Part shown: in pieces, positions 45,461 through 58,105 of the stretch | Position numbering within the stretch: the stretch's first letter is position 1 | Layout: every line of letters starts with the position of its first letter | The notes under the pieces: generated by a model | The model's input: only the letters and a program-made list of their open reading frames with translations | Databases searched by the model: none | Told to the model about the DNA's origin: nothing | Origin: Dicaeum eximium | Taxonomy: Eukaryota; Chordata; Aves; Passeriformes; Dicaeidae | NCBI GenBank assembly: GCA_013396995.1 | Contig: VWZP01005792.1 | Location: forward strand, 218,248 to 282,247 | Direction of reading: 5' to 3' | Length of the DNA: 64,000 nt | Made by a program: the position numbers and the translations under genes

Positions 45461-47520
45461 CTCAGATGCCACCCCCAGCAGGGCCTGGGGCAGTGACAGA
45501 GCTCAGGAGATCTGGGATGCTCCTTGGGATGGATAATCCAGACACTGAGCCCCATCCCAGCGCTCCTTCTGGGATGTTTCCAGCCTGAGGAGCATGGCCA
45601 TGGGTCCTGGGGAATCCCATTCTGCTCTGTCCCTGACAGCTTCTTCCTGTGGAGGGTTTGCAGCTTCAAGCGCTGGTATCCAGGGGATATTTATATTGGG
45701 AGATGCAAATTAAGGAACATTTCTCTAACACAGAAAGCTCTAATTAACAAATAGTCCATCCAGGCTCGGTTAAATGTTTAAATTATCTGAGAGAGCTGAG
45801 CAGGGCTTGGAAACTGAACTGCAGCATTTTTTTTTTTTTAAAGCAGGAGGGCTCCACTTTGAGAGTTTAGGGACAGGGGAGCTGGAACTAAACCAAAGGG
45901 AATAAAGATGTATGCCCTCTTTGGGTGGGCAGCTTTAATCAGCCTTTCTGGAGGGAGAAAGGGCTGATCCAGGAAAGCTCCCACAGGACTTGTGTCTTCC
46001 TCAGCCCCAAAGTGGTGGTGGGACTGTTGGTGGCTCATGGAACACCCAGCCCTTCTCATCATGGAGAGATAAGGACATCCCAAATACCAAGATAAGAGCT
46101 GCTTATGGGTAACTTAAGAGAAAGAGGGAAATCCTCCTTTTCTCTACATTTTGTACCTATTTTTACCATCCTTTAGATGAGACATTATTCTCTGTTAAAG
46201 CCCACAGGGTGGCTTAGAGGTGAAGAAAGTTCTTGATTTCTATAGGACTACAGAGGGTTTGACTTTTTGCTGAGTAATTTTTAATTTCCTTTGGTTTCAG
46301 CCCTCTGAAATCCCCCAGGATGGATTTGTGAGGCAGCAGCTCTTTAAAGGCAGAGGGACAGGCACAGAGCTGGGTCCTGGCACTGCTGGGGCTGGGGTTG
46401 CTCCATCCCATCCCTGGATTTCAGGGATGTGATTGTATTTCCACTGAGGGATGGAAAAAGCTGGTATCAGTCTCCAGGTTTTCTTGAAGCTGAGGAAACC
46501 CATAGAGGATTGTGTTAAAAAAACCCAAAACAAATAAAAATAGTTTCTACCAGAGCACCTGGAATAAACCCAAGCTCAACAAAGGATCTCATCTCTGGGA
46601 ACCAGACTAGTTTATATTTAATTTCATATCATTCATCTTCCCTCTTGCTGTACCCCCACCCATGTGTTTCTGCTGCTCCCTGAGCCGACAGAATGAATAA
46701 AAATCCCAGGTTGAGCCTTTATTAGCGTGTGTAATGCAAGTCAAGCTGCTTTGAACATCCTCTTGTTGGGTATTAATGCAGCATGCCATTTGTTACACGA
46801 GTATTTTGCTGTGGCAGACAGAAAGTGACATTTATGGGTCTATCATGAGAATGAATTTCACCATCCATTAAAATGATGTACAGGTAAACACTCCATTCAT
46901 TTTAAATCCAGGAGCTTTGGTTCTTTCTCTGCTTTGCTGGATGGGTCCATCAATACAACCACTATTAGCCAAACTATTTGCTGGGAAGTGAGAACGACTG
47001 AAAAATGTTACAGGCCTGTAATTAAAAGGGTTGTAGCTTGAAGGAAGAGGAGGGGAATTGAAGTTATTGGTGAACTCTGCTCTTTTAGATCTGTGATCTC
47101 TGGAGCTGCAAAGGCACTGCCCCATTCCATCACAGGAGGCATCACCAGCCCCTGCAACCAGCCCAGAGACAGATCTACAAAGTATTTATCTAAAATTCAA
47201 ATTAAAAAGAGGTCAGTGTCTGGAAAATCTGTAAATCTGGGTTTACAAACCACTCTGTGGGGTGCAGCCACTGAAGGAAGACAAGAGGTGCAAGCTCTTG
47301 GCACTGGGGCCTCAGCTGTTGATGAAGTTGTCCCTTTGTAGGGCAGGCTGGTGTCACCCAGCCACCATGTCCCACCCAGGAGATGGCCAGAGCCAAAGGA
47401 GAAATTCTTATTACCATAAGAACTTATCACCATGAGAACATTTCCAAATTCCCTGCATTCCTGGGAGGATGCACATGATGTTTTCTAGGGAACTGCCATG
47501 AGAAATGAGCCAGCAGGAAG
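45461..47520. other. Upstream DNA, candidate conserved non-coding stretch
   Basis: No gene or known repeat. The stretch 46690-47060 is AT-rich, lacks low-complexity runs and has dense TTAAT/ATTAA words, as seen in developmental enhancers. Conservation cannot be tested here. Confidence 0.4.
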
Positions 47521-47581
47521 CAAACGTGCTCCAAATGTGCTCCAAATGTGCTCCAAACGTGCTCCAAACGTGCTCCAAACA
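47521..47581. repeat. 12-bp minisatellite, five units
   Basis: Units of GTGCTCCAAACG or GTGCTCCAAATG. It is open in all frames read. Confidence 0.93.
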
Positions 47582-48167
47582 TGAGCCATGTCCCTTGGAA
47601 AATGAGGCCCTGTTGTTTACCCACTGTAATTGTAGAAATTAAGGTAATAACAATTACAATTAAGTGACTCATGTTTACGGCCGTGCAATTAATTTAGGCT
47701 CAAGGCAGGGTTATTGTGCACTAAATGAGAGGCGGTGGGGATGGAGCAGGCTGTGTGTGTCCACCTGGGCCCAGCCCCAGCCCTTCAGCAGAGCCCCGGG
47801 AGGCTCCTGGCACCAGGGACAGCTCCCACCGCCCTGCACACAGCATTAAACCCGGCTCTCACAGCCTCTGGTGCTTTCTGCAAAGCCTGTGTGCTCACCT
47901 GGCTCTCTGGGGCCAGCCTGGAAGGGCTGTGTTTGCTCTGGTCACCTCTGGCTGTCAGTCCTGCCCTTTGGAATGTGTTGCTAAGCTCGGTTTTAGTAGT
48001 TTAAAGCAAAATGTCGGTGCTGTGCTGGGCAGAACATGGGTCACACCTGGAGACCCTTTCATGGTGTGTCACACAGCACTCACTGGTCAGGCTCCTCAGG
48101 GCTGAATTCAGCGCTGCAGCAGGAGCTGTGTCACCAACCCAGCTCTGGGAGGTCACAGGAATGCTCC

Positions 48168-48231
48168 TGTCCCCACAAGGTGATGCTGCTGTCCCCACAG
48201 GGTGATGGTCCTGTCCCCACAGGGTGCTGCA
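48168..48231. repeat. 24-bp tandem repeat, about 2.5 units
   Basis: CTGTCCCCACAGGGTGATG recurs with small changes, immediately upstream of the large 12-bp array. Confidence 0.85.
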
Positions 48232-48274
48232 GAAGCTCGCCAAGCACAGCCAGCTCCCTCAGATGCTTCCTGCC

Positions 48275-48613
48275 AGTGGCAATCCCAGTGACAATCCCAG
48301 TGACAATCCCAGAAACAATCCCAGAAACAATCCCAGAGACACTCTCAGTGACAATCCCAGTGACAATCCCAGTGACAATCCCAGAGACAATCCCAGAGAC
48401 AATCCCAGAGACACTCCCAGTGGCAATCCCAGTGACAATCCCAGTGACAATCCCAGTGACAATCCCAGAAACAATCCCAGAGACAATCCCAGTGACAATC
48501 CCAGTGACAATCCCAGAGACAATCCCAGTGACAATCCCAGTGGCAATCCCAGTGACAATCCCAGTGACAATCCCAGAGACAATCCCAGAGACACTCCCAG
48601 TGGCAATCCCAGC
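48275..48613. repeat. 12-bp minisatellite, about 28 units
   Basis: The unit is AATCCCAGTGAC, with GAAAC, GAGAC and GTGGC variants that recur in blocks, which suggests higher-order copying. With 12-bp units and no stop codon in any frame, it produces long open frames such as an Asn-Pro-Ser-Asp repeat (48224-48691, plus) and Leu-Gly-Leu-Ser (minus). No start context or splice support makes it a gene. Confidence 0.97.
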
Positions 48614-50096
48614 AGTTCTGTTCCTGACACAAGTTGCCAGAGTTCCACACCCACCTGTTGCATTTACATGAAGTTTTTCCCACTTTTGTGAATATTTTGA
48701 GCCACTGGATCTCTAATTCTGTCAGCTTTCCACCATGGTTGTCACGGTTAACCTGGTGCTGACACCATCAGAGTAGGTTTGTCCACAAATCAAGAGAATA
48801 AAAGGTTTCTATGCCTCATTTTTAATTCCAGTGGCTGCATTTCCAGAGTCTAAATATTTCTAACTTGAGCCTATGATTTATCACCTGCAGTCTCCTACTC
48901 ATCCAGTAAGAACAAGAGAATTTAGAAGTTATGGCAGGAAAACTTTTAAGAAAGAAATGTCTTTCTTTTCCTGNCACTCACTTGGCTTCTTATCACTGGG
49001 GTTTTTATCCCAAATGGTGGAGGGAAAAAAAAAAAAAAAAAGAGGTGTAGAAAAATCAATGCAAAAAAAAATATTTCTAAGTAGGATGTGTTCTAAAATG
49101 CTCCTAGAGGCATCAGCAGGTCTAGGATTCCCATAAATAAGTTTTCCATAATCAGTCAGTATTTAATTAACACCCAGAAACTGCCTGACAGAATCTAAAT
49201 GGAATCTTTAAGGCACTTAATTTAGAAAGTGTTGCTGAAATGTATTGCAAATGCTTCTCCTGGCCAGTTGTTTCTCTCCCACAGATGCAAAAGCTTTATC
49301 TCATGGGCAGCTTGTCTGCCTGAGCTTGGGCAACCTGAAAAGCTACAATTCACTTTCAAAGTGGATCTGTTTAATTCATCTTCTTTTTCTCAGTGACAGC
49401 CCCTTCCCTGAGGAAGAGAACCTGTTACTGAGCCTGAGACAAGGAAGCAGAAAGCAAGAGGGCATTCCCCAAAAAGAGCTGCAGGAATAATTACTGGCAC
49501 TGCACCACTCTTGTTCTACCAAACAAATTATTTTCAGAGTAATCCTCGCTCTCCTTGCTAATTTCTGTTCACGTTCATTTGACACGAATGTCTGCAGCTG
49601 CCTTTGTACCAGCTAAGCTTTGCCTTTGATCTCTTCATTAGCAGGGGTCCTTGGGAATGTGTTTTTATTAAAAAACACGCCCTGGAAAATGTTCTGTTGC
49701 CAGATCAGTTCTGGCATGGCAGTTTGCTGAAGGACTGACACCTCCTGGTGCAGACCAGGACAGGTTTGCTGGAATTTTCAGGGGAAGAAGGAGAAGGGTT
49801 CGATTCGTCTGCAGAATCTCACCAAATCCCACCAAAAACCCACCCTGTACTTTCAGGGTGGCTAAAACCAAACGTGGAGGGGAAAGTGCAACCAGAAGGG
49901 CAAGGATTCCTCTCCCGACATGATTCCACAGCCTCCAGGCATGGGCACTTCAGAGATCCCTCCACTCGCCTCTGGCACCTTTGTATTTCACAGGCCACCA
50001 TGGATTTTTCCTTTTTCCCCCCATTACTTTGTACAAGCATCACTCTGTGATTTCTCATTCTCACACAGGTGCAAACAACCTGCAAAAATCTCTGCA
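48614..50096. other. Upstream DNA without recognised genes
   Basis: No gene. An N at 48974 and an A run at 49025-49041 mark assembly-difficult spots. Confidence 0.5.
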
Positions 50097-50446
50097 GCCT
50101 CTTTTTTATCCCAATTTCCCAGCCACATTTCCCTCTCTCTTTCCCCACTGGCTGAGGCACTTGAGAGGTTCAGACTGATACCTGAGATTCCCCTCTAATG
50201 TATAACCCTCCTTTTCATTTTTAATTCTCATGGAATTTCTGTTTTTTCCCCATTGTTTCTTTCATCTTTCCATATCCAATTTCATTTCTCAGCAAACCCA
50301 CAGTTTGTTTGTAAAGGCAAATATCTTTATTTCCATTCATCAATCAGTGGGACCCTTCCCATTGTTTCTTTTCTCTCTCAGTGCTGGTTTTACCCACCAG
50401 CAGACCCACAGTGAGTTTGTAAAGACAAATCCCTCACTCCTCTCAC
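50097..50446 (+). mobile_element. LTR family B, copy 2 (3' part)
   Basis: It starts at TTTTTATCCCAATTTCCCAG and continues through CACTTGAGAGGTTCAGACT to CACTCCTCTCA, matching the 3' two-thirds of 5980-6468 read on the minus strand. The 5' third is absent. Confidence 0.78.
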
Positions 50447-50576
50447 AGGTGAGGTACCAAGATCACGAAAGGCACAATTTGACCCCAACACAACACATTT
50501 CACTCTTTGGTGGAGATGCAGAGCTGCTCCCCGAGGTGTCCCACCCCCGTGTCAGGGTTGGGGGTGTTCTGTCACA

Positions 50577-50633
50577 AACTCCCTGTCCCTGTCGCTGTCC
50601 CTGTCCCTGTCCCTGTCGCTGTCCCTGTCCCTC
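50577..50633. repeat. CCCTGT hexanucleotide repeat
   Basis: About nine units of CCCTGT or CGCTGT. The Asp-Arg-rich reading on the minus strand is a by-product. Confidence 0.93.
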
Positions 50634-51007
50634 CCCAGCTGTCCCCGGCTGCAGCTGGTGCTGAGCAGCTCCGGGCAGCTGTGCCCGGCCCGTTGTTCCC
50701 TCTGCAGACAAGGGAGGTTTGCAGAAGTGTTTGACTCCCCCCAGCCACAGCGGATGCGGCCGTGCCAGGTTTGCAGCTGATTGTAATGGACACGAGATAA
50801 TTCACACGTAATAAAGATCGGTTTACAATGAAGAATGATTGTTTTTTTAGCCTGATAAGGAAGGGTTTGAGAAACAGCCATTTCTTTTTTTTGTGAAGCT
50901 CAGGCATTCAAAGGCATTCACAAAATGGCTACAAATAAGAAGAAGGCAGCATCAGCTGAAAGAAAATGATCTGGGGAGGAAACTGATACTGGCCATGTGT
51001 GTTTTTC

Positions 51008-51012
<5 letters not shown>

Positions 51013-51050
<38 letters not shown>
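51013..51050. repeat. T38 homopolymer
   Basis: Uninterrupted run of T. No retrogene body or LINE tail is recognised beside it. Length is likely unreliable. Confidence 0.95.
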
Positions 51051-51051
<1 letters not shown>

Positions 51052-53960
51052 GCAGCAGGTTTTGAGACGCTGCTTGGAGCATCTCCCAGCCACTGGAAGC
51101 AGAGTCAAGACTAACCTCAGTCCGTGGGCTCGGTTTGTGAGCAGATCTCGCTCGCAGGCTCAGCAAAGCCTGACAGAACAGAGCCAAACGTGCACCCTCA
51201 GCTGTCCCAAACGCTGCTCCCAGCTCAGAGCATCTCCTGCTTCTGGGAGCAAAGCCAGACCTAATCCCAGCCTGTGGCTCCCACAAACACAACCCAGGCT
51301 GAAGGTCCAGCCCAAACTGCTGACAAAAGCCAGGGCAGAAGGGGAAGGTGCTGCCACAGCCGGGGTGCACAGGGGATGTGGCAGCTCTGAGCACGGGGCA
51401 TCTTCTGTTATTTTGGAGTGGGCTCCCGTGAGAAATACATTTGGAGAGAATTTTCAACCCCTGATAGAAGGCTCAGCATTTACAGCATGGTGTGGCAAAA
51501 GCTGATAGGCCAAGAAACGCTTTGAGTGTTCTGTAATTAAGAAATAGCTTCTGATTGTGATGGCGTGAATTATAACAGCTGTATTGTCTCACCCTTCACA
51601 TGAGACTGAAAATGAAATAAACGTTTTTAAAACGCCTCTCAGTTGCCCCATCTCTAAGTCAGAAAAAATCGGACAGACTCCAGCTCCTCCCACTCCCCTC
51701 CCTCAGCAGTCCGGCCTCACCTGAGCAGGGAGGGATGTCAGCAGGAGCCAGACCCTCCCTGGACTGGCTGGTCACTAAAAGAAAACATTTCTAGGCGGTG
51801 AAAAAAGCCACAAAAATGGCTCAGAAGCGCCTCTAGAAAGATTCTACAAGACGGGGGTCAGCACAATTTCCCTGAGCTGTGAATTTTCCCTGTGCTGTGC
51901 CCCAGGCTGAGAGGGGCAGGGTGTCCCAGCTGCCCAAACACGCAGCTGAAAGCACAAACAAAAAGCTGCAGCCCCAAAAGTGCCAAGCTCACAGTGGCAT
52001 GACAGAAAATGCCACCTCACCGCTAATTAATTCAGCTCTGCAGAGCTTTCCAAGAGCCTCACATAAAAGGTTCCAAACAAACGCGAGGCATTGTTAAGAA
52101 AACGCTCAGTCTTTTTAACAAATTAATTAATTTGTGGTGTTTCCTTGCTGACAAGCACTATCTAATGGATGTGAAAGCACCAGATCAAACAGACATATCC
52201 CACTCCACAGCCAATCCAAGGGGAGAGAGCGGCAGGGAAGTGTCTCGAGGGTTTAGCAGGGGAACACCAAACAAACAGGCAATGCATATGTCTCATTTCA
52301 CTTAATATCTGCTATCTGTGTGTGAATAAACATTTCATATCACACCTTTTGATGGCTGCCACAACAATATCTCAGAGAGAGAGCTCCTTCTTCACAGGGA
52401 AGGGGAGTTGCTCTTGTGTGAGAAGAGGGAGATGAAAGACAGTTTTGCAATGTAGCTGCAGCACGGCCCCGGACCTTTTGAACCGCTAGGATTTATGTGT
52501 CATTAAATAATTAACTCAACGATGCATGGGAGAAAGCGATGTAAAAGAGCTCAGTTAATTGCTTTCATTGCAGCAGGCACCGGGTCCTCCTGATGAGATG
52601 TAAGCAGGGTGAACTTTGTTTCGGAGATTGCCCTTTAAATGCAGTCATAAAAAAAGGGAAAAATGGCTCGGTCATATGCAACTTTTGTTTGCTGGAATGT
52701 TGGGTTTTTTTTGTGTGTGTGTGTGTTGCAGTGTCTTTGCCTTAAATTAACTGCCATAATCAGATGCCAGGCTCAGCCCTGCCCTTGTGCCATTGGCTTT
52801 GTGCTGTTCTCTCTCTCCTCTTGAATTCCAGGGACAGTGAGAGGCAAAGCAAGGCCTGTCTGAACTATGGATTTTTAATTAATTTATCTGCTGCCTTTTA
52901 TCTTTCAGTATTCACAGCCTGGTATAAGCAATTTGGTTTAAACTGCCTGCTGCATTCTGCCACCTCTCTTGGGATTATCCTGTAGTCTAATAGGATATAA
53001 TTCCTGATTGTGTCAAACTCTCAGTGCTTTATTTAATCCCACTAGGGTTTTTTTCAGACTTTTCTGTGTCACCCTTAAACCCTTTCCTATCCTGCTGCTC
53101 ACAGCCTCTGACAGACTTTTCCTGCAGATTCTGGAAGGAGGAAATTCAAGTCAAGTCTTGGATTTAATCCCACTACACTAAATTAAATAGTTGGGTGAGA
53201 AATTGGAGTAGAAACAGAGGGCAGACCACAACCTACACCCTGCCCTGAACCCTGACAAGCCTCAGGGCAGCTCCAGGCTCGGGATTTCAGCTGAATTTAG
53301 AGCAAGGCTCTGTTTGTTCTTCCAACCTGTTGCGTTTTAAATGAGTGGGGTGAGAACTGCTGGTGGGGAAAAAAGGCAGCGGTGGAATACCCACTGATTT
53401 AGGATTCTGGTAAAAGGCCTGCAGTCAGAAGGGGCCATTCCCACTCCCAGTTTTAGCAGGGGTGGAAATGAAGTCACCTAAAGGCTGGATTTGTGTGCCA
53501 TTGCCCACACTGTCACCTCAGCTCTGGTGACACAACCTGCACTTAACCTCGGAGGAAGATCAGCATTGTATGATCCAGATGGGGCCATTTCAGCCAGGTT
53601 GCTGCTTCATTATTTAAAAGGTTAAAAATAATTAAATTGAGAGAGGACTAATCTGGTGCCATCTGCTCAGGATGAGGTGAGAAAAATTCTGCCAGGCTTT
53701 CATGTTCACCCCTGGGTCCAGGTGGGGATCCATTCCCACCTCATGCCACGCTGTCACCTTGGCTGCTGCCACACCTGAGCGGGCACAGGGCTGGGCAGGG
53801 GCTGAGAGGAGCTGCCTGCCCCCAGCCGATGGCCCAGCCGTGGCCAGCAGGAGACCAGGGCTGGCGAGGGAGGCTCCCTGCCCTGATCCAGCAGCTCCTG
53901 CCCAGGGACCAGGCTGGAGGACACTGGAGCTGTCACCACCGGCAAGGTGGATGTCCAGAC
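51051..53960. other. Upstream DNA with candidate regulatory stretch
   Basis: No gene. The stretch 52480-52760 is AT-rich and repeat-free, except for a T/GT run at 52707-52730, and has the look of a conserved enhancer. 51500-51620 is similar but shorter. Confidence 0.4.
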
Positions 53961-54397
53961 TGGTGCCTTAGGATTTTAGCTTTTGTATTTTCCATCTATT
54001 TGTAATCCTGCAGTTCTTTAGTGTAGAACTCTAAACTCCATATCCAGTGTGAGCTGCTGCTTCCCCATTTTGGGCAGACACAACAATTCCTCTCCAGGCC
54101 TGGAATCAAGGACACCTCACTGCCTCAGACCTGAGAGATGGAAACAAAAGTGAGCTGGGGCAAGCAAACTTGGGCTAAATGACTTCATTAGCTGAAGCTG
54201 TAATTGGGAGATTCACCCCCGATATGCAAATGGACCAAACTTATAAAAGTGTGAAACCCCTGATCCATTTTTGGGCGTAGCCCCTGAGGGACTTTGTCTG
54301 CCCTAAATGTTCCTGAAACCCCTTCAATAAACAGAACTGCTTTTTATTCTCTTAATTTTGCCTGGCCTCTGTTTTTGGGTAGCCCCAAAAAGGCATC
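53961..54397 (+). mobile_element. Solo LTR, family A, copy 5
   Basis: A complete copy runs from TGGTGCCTTAGG to AAAAAGGCATC, with TATAAAAG near 54241 and AATAAACAG near 54327. No convincing target duplication. The frame at 54294-54869 starts in the LTR and runs into unrelated flank. Confidence 0.88.
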
Positions 54398-55610
54398 AAA
54401 CCAAAAATCTCCTCAGTTTGTGTGGGGGAGCACAGCCTGGGCTCGGCTGTTCCTGCTGGGGATGGTAAAGGGAAAGGGAAAAGCTGATCCTGCAGGATTT
54501 TTGCAGAGCAAAAGAGAGACTGGTGTCAGGCTGAGGTGGCTGTGTCCCAGTCACAGGCACAAAGCTCATGAGTTGAGCAGGACAATTCAGAGCTGGATGT
54601 CACCTGAGCTGGGAGGGTGTGATGGCAGCAGGAGAGGATGGTGCTCTCCTGGTTCTCCAGAGCTTTTAGCTGCTCCCAGCTCCACAGAGGGAGGCAGATC
54701 CCGACTCTCCAGGATGTGGGAATGGCCAAGCAGAGTTATTCCCTCAGCCTGGCTCTGCTCTCAGGGAGCTCTGACAGCTGAGAGTGAGGAACTCCCCCAG
54801 CCAGTGCTCACTTCCAGTCTCTGCTACTCACAAAGTACCAAAAATCACCTTGATCACGACAGTGAGTGAAAAGGGTGCAGCTAATGAGCTCTTAATTGGG
54901 TGGGATTGGCACTCAGACCCTGCTCCAGGCTTTGGAAAGCAAAGGGAAGGGACTTCCCATGCAGCCAGTGACATCAGCTCTGGTCTTCACATGCTGGCTG
55001 GAATGAGCTTCATTAATGTTTTCCTTGGTATAATCCATCATCCCTTCAACAATGCATTTCTGACAGTTAATTAGACTCCACGGAGTGGAATAAGTAGCGC
55101 CGTGTCTGGAATTATAATCCCGTCCTGAAAAACAGATCACATGAGGCATATCAGCAGCCCAGGCTCTTGGACATCTTAAGGAGTTTTTATTCCAAAAGCT
55201 TGGTAAATTCTGCTTAGCAAAATCTGCACTGTTGTTTGCTAATGGGTTCATTACAGAGTCAGGAAGTTCCGTTCATTAGCAGAACCCCAAATACACAAAC
55301 CCATGCAGAAATAAATTCAGCCTTTCTGAATGAAGGTGAGCCCTGAGTGTCATTACCTGCTCCAGGTGACAGTCAGGCCATGAGAGATGGAATCCTTGTT
55401 AAATTTCCTGCTGGTTTCAGTGGGGTTGGACATGGGAAGTCTGACTGTATTACAGGATGGAAAATGCTGCAGCAGGAACCTGCTTCATCTGGGTTACCTG
55501 GGATGTTTGGGGTTTTTCTGGAATGGTGCTGTTAATTTACTGGGTGCTCAGAACAAACCCAGGAACTTGGGAGTGGCTTCTCAATGATCAAAATGATCAC
55601 AGTGAACAAT
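54398..55610. other. Upstream DNA without recognised genes
   Basis: No gene. The stretch 55000-55260 is AT-rich, unique within the window and a candidate conserved element. Confidence 0.4.
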
Positions 55611-55918
55611 AATCCTGAGCCTGGATCCACAATGCTGGAGCCTTGGCTAATTCATAATCCTGAGAGTGGATCCACAATGCTGGAATCTTGGCTAATTCAT
55701 AGTCCTGAGAGTGGATCCACAATGCTGGAGCCTTGGCTAATTCATAATCCTGAGAGTGGATCCACAATGCTGGAGCCTTGGCTAATTCCTGATTCTGAGA
55801 GTGGATCCACAATGCTGGAGCCTTGGCTAATTCATAATCCTGAGCCTGGATCCACAATGCTGGAGCCTTGGCTAATTCATAATCCTGAGCCTGGATCCAC
55901 AATGCTGGAGCCTTGGCC
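55611..55918. repeat. 45-bp minisatellite, nearly seven units
   Basis: The unit is AATCCTGAGCCTGGATCCAC followed by AATGCTGGAGCCTTGGCTAATTCAT in two parts. Variants GAGAG for GAGCC and GATTC for AATCC occur. The unit is a multiple of three, so frames stay open on both strands (55584-55979 and 55597-56148). Not a gene. Confidence 0.97.
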
Positions 55919-58105
55919 AGGTGAGGGAATCCTGAGCCAGGAGAGCTGCTGGGGATGTCAGCAGGGGATGGAATGTTGAAGAGGAAGACAGAGCAGGCCC
56001 TGTGATGAATGGCACGAGGCAGCAGAGATGTTTTTCCAGAAGGTGCCCACTTCAGACGTGCAGCAGCGCTGTCACCTCGAGGCCCTGGGCACAGGCAGCC
56101 TGCGGTGACAGCTGGCAGTGCCACCAAGTGTGACAGGGAGAGCAGCAAGTTTAAACAGAGCCTGGGCCACTGCTCCCCACACCTGGCATCCTCTCCCTCT
56201 GTCTTCTCTGTCTTAATTGGATTTTAATTTACTGCTTATCTAGGCAGTGTTAGAAAGACGTCCCAGACCTCTCTGGATGAAAAGATTCCCTTGAATACGC
56301 TGTGAATATTTGGTTGGAAAGCTCCTACAGCCACCTGGAAGTTTCCTTGGGAAAAGGAGAGCCAGTGCCTTCAGCTTCTCCCCCAGCCTGTCCCTGCCCA
56401 CAAATCCCTGGTGCAGGCAGAACCTGGGAGAGAGGGAGAAAATCCTGAGTTTTCCCAAACCACGGCTCCACAGCATCTGCCAAGGACAAAGCTCCTGCTC
56501 CTGGTGTGGAATTTAAGTGAGGGTTTGGGCAACTAAAGCAGGGCTAAACCTGAGGATCAGCTGTGCAACGCCTGTTTGTGGGCCAGCCAGAACATGATTT
56601 TAAACTCAGGTCGTTTCCTTCTTCAGAGGAATCTGTTCCCCCGGAGGCAGCGCTGCTGCACCTGTGAACGCAGCCACAGATGCCACAGAGAAGATTTTCT
56701 GGGCACAAAGCCTGCTCCTGATGTCCCTGCTTCCAAATGGTCCCTCAGGTGTCAGGTAAATGAACTGTCCTGGTGAACCACAGCCTCTCCTCCTGTCTTT
56801 GTTTAGAGCAGCAAATTGCAGCAGCCACCCCCAGCAGCTGCTTTTTTTTTTTTTCCCTGCAAAATGCTCCCTGAATGCAATCAGAGAACAGGATTAAAGC
56901 TTTCTGGGGTGGTTGGGGTGATGGAGACTTGGCAAAGGGCAAAAACCCCACTGCTTGATAAAGGAAAACCAATAAAGAGGAAAAAAGGGCACATTTGAAC
57001 ATTATAATTAGTTACAACTGATCTGCTGGCCAATTTCCACATCTCCTTAATCTTAATTCTTATCACCAGGAAGCCAAGAGGAATCTGAGTTCTGATTTTA
57101 GACTTTTTTTTTTTTTTAATGTATTAGAAAATGCATTAAAAATATTTTTGTAGTAACAACACAGAAGCTGACTCCAAGTGCCTGCATAAACTGAGCTGTT
57201 CTGGGAACCTTAAATGAGGCTGCACCCTGAACTTTGAATCTTTTTTTAAAAATCTTATTATGCTCAACTTGTAGATATTTTTACAGCAATGCAAGCTGGG
57301 GTGAAGAAAAAAAGTGAGAATTGGAGCAGAAGATTGGATACACAGCTCCCAACGCCCCTGATAGCTACTCATTGATTATTTTGGGTGTAAATTGCATTGA
57401 TTATGGTAATGAGGAGGTGACAAGCGCAGGGCAGCAGGGGAGTGTCTGAATGGTGTCTGTGAAGCACTGCTGGAATTCACAGCACCAGGAGCTGCTCACT
57501 GAACATCCCAGCGCATCTGGAGCACTAACGAGGCTCCTTAATCAGATTTTCACACGTGGAGGAGCAGAGCAGCCCTGCTGTGCCCGAGGAGGGGCCTGAG
57601 GAAGCTCTGCCAGAGCCAGAGCTGAGCCAGAGCTGAGCCCTGACAAACCGAGCTGGGTTCCAGTGACACACACAGCTCCTCTCATCAACACTCCCAAAGC
57701 TTTGTTTTCCTGCTGGGGGGAACCAATTTTTGCAGTGTAACCTTTGCCAGCCGTGGATTGATGAAGGGCTGATATTGGAAAAGATATGAACTGCCCTTGC
57801 CAATCTCCCTGGTGGCTCCTGGGAGAACGGGCTGGCAATTTGTCACAGGGATGTTCTGGGGACAGGGACATGAAGGATTATCAGCCACAGCCCTGTGAGA
57901 TAGCAAACGAAAGCCGAAGCAGAGCTGGAAATTCCTCAGCAGATATTGGATTTCTTGTGTATTTTTCTCCTGCCACCCACGATATCTGATATTTCTCCCT
58001 TGCATTCGTGGCAGCGAGTGGGAATTCAGCTTTCAACCTCCAGCCACCAAGAGATTAACAAGAGAGGGGCTCAGCATCGGCTCTGATATTTTAAACACAC
58101 AAGAA
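55919..58105. other. Upstream DNA without recognised genes
   Basis: No gene or dispersed repeat recognised. T runs at 56842-56854 and 57106-57118. Confidence 0.5.

Noticed and set aside
30657..48613. CRISPR array
   Set aside because: Repeats are contiguous without unique spacers, and the DNA is vertebrate.
48036..48691. Repetitive proteins (Thr-Ile-Pro-Val, Asn-Pro-Ser-Asp, Leu-Gly-Leu-Ser), possibly antifreeze- or silk-like
   Set aside because: All frames of the 12-bp array are open, so openness has no meaning here; no start context, signal peptide or splice support.
51013..51110. Processed pseudogene or LINE tail at the T38 run
   Set aside because: No coding similarity or CR1/LINE body on either side.
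55584..56148. Open frames through the 45-bp array
   Set aside because: Unit length is a multiple of three without stops; no other gene features.
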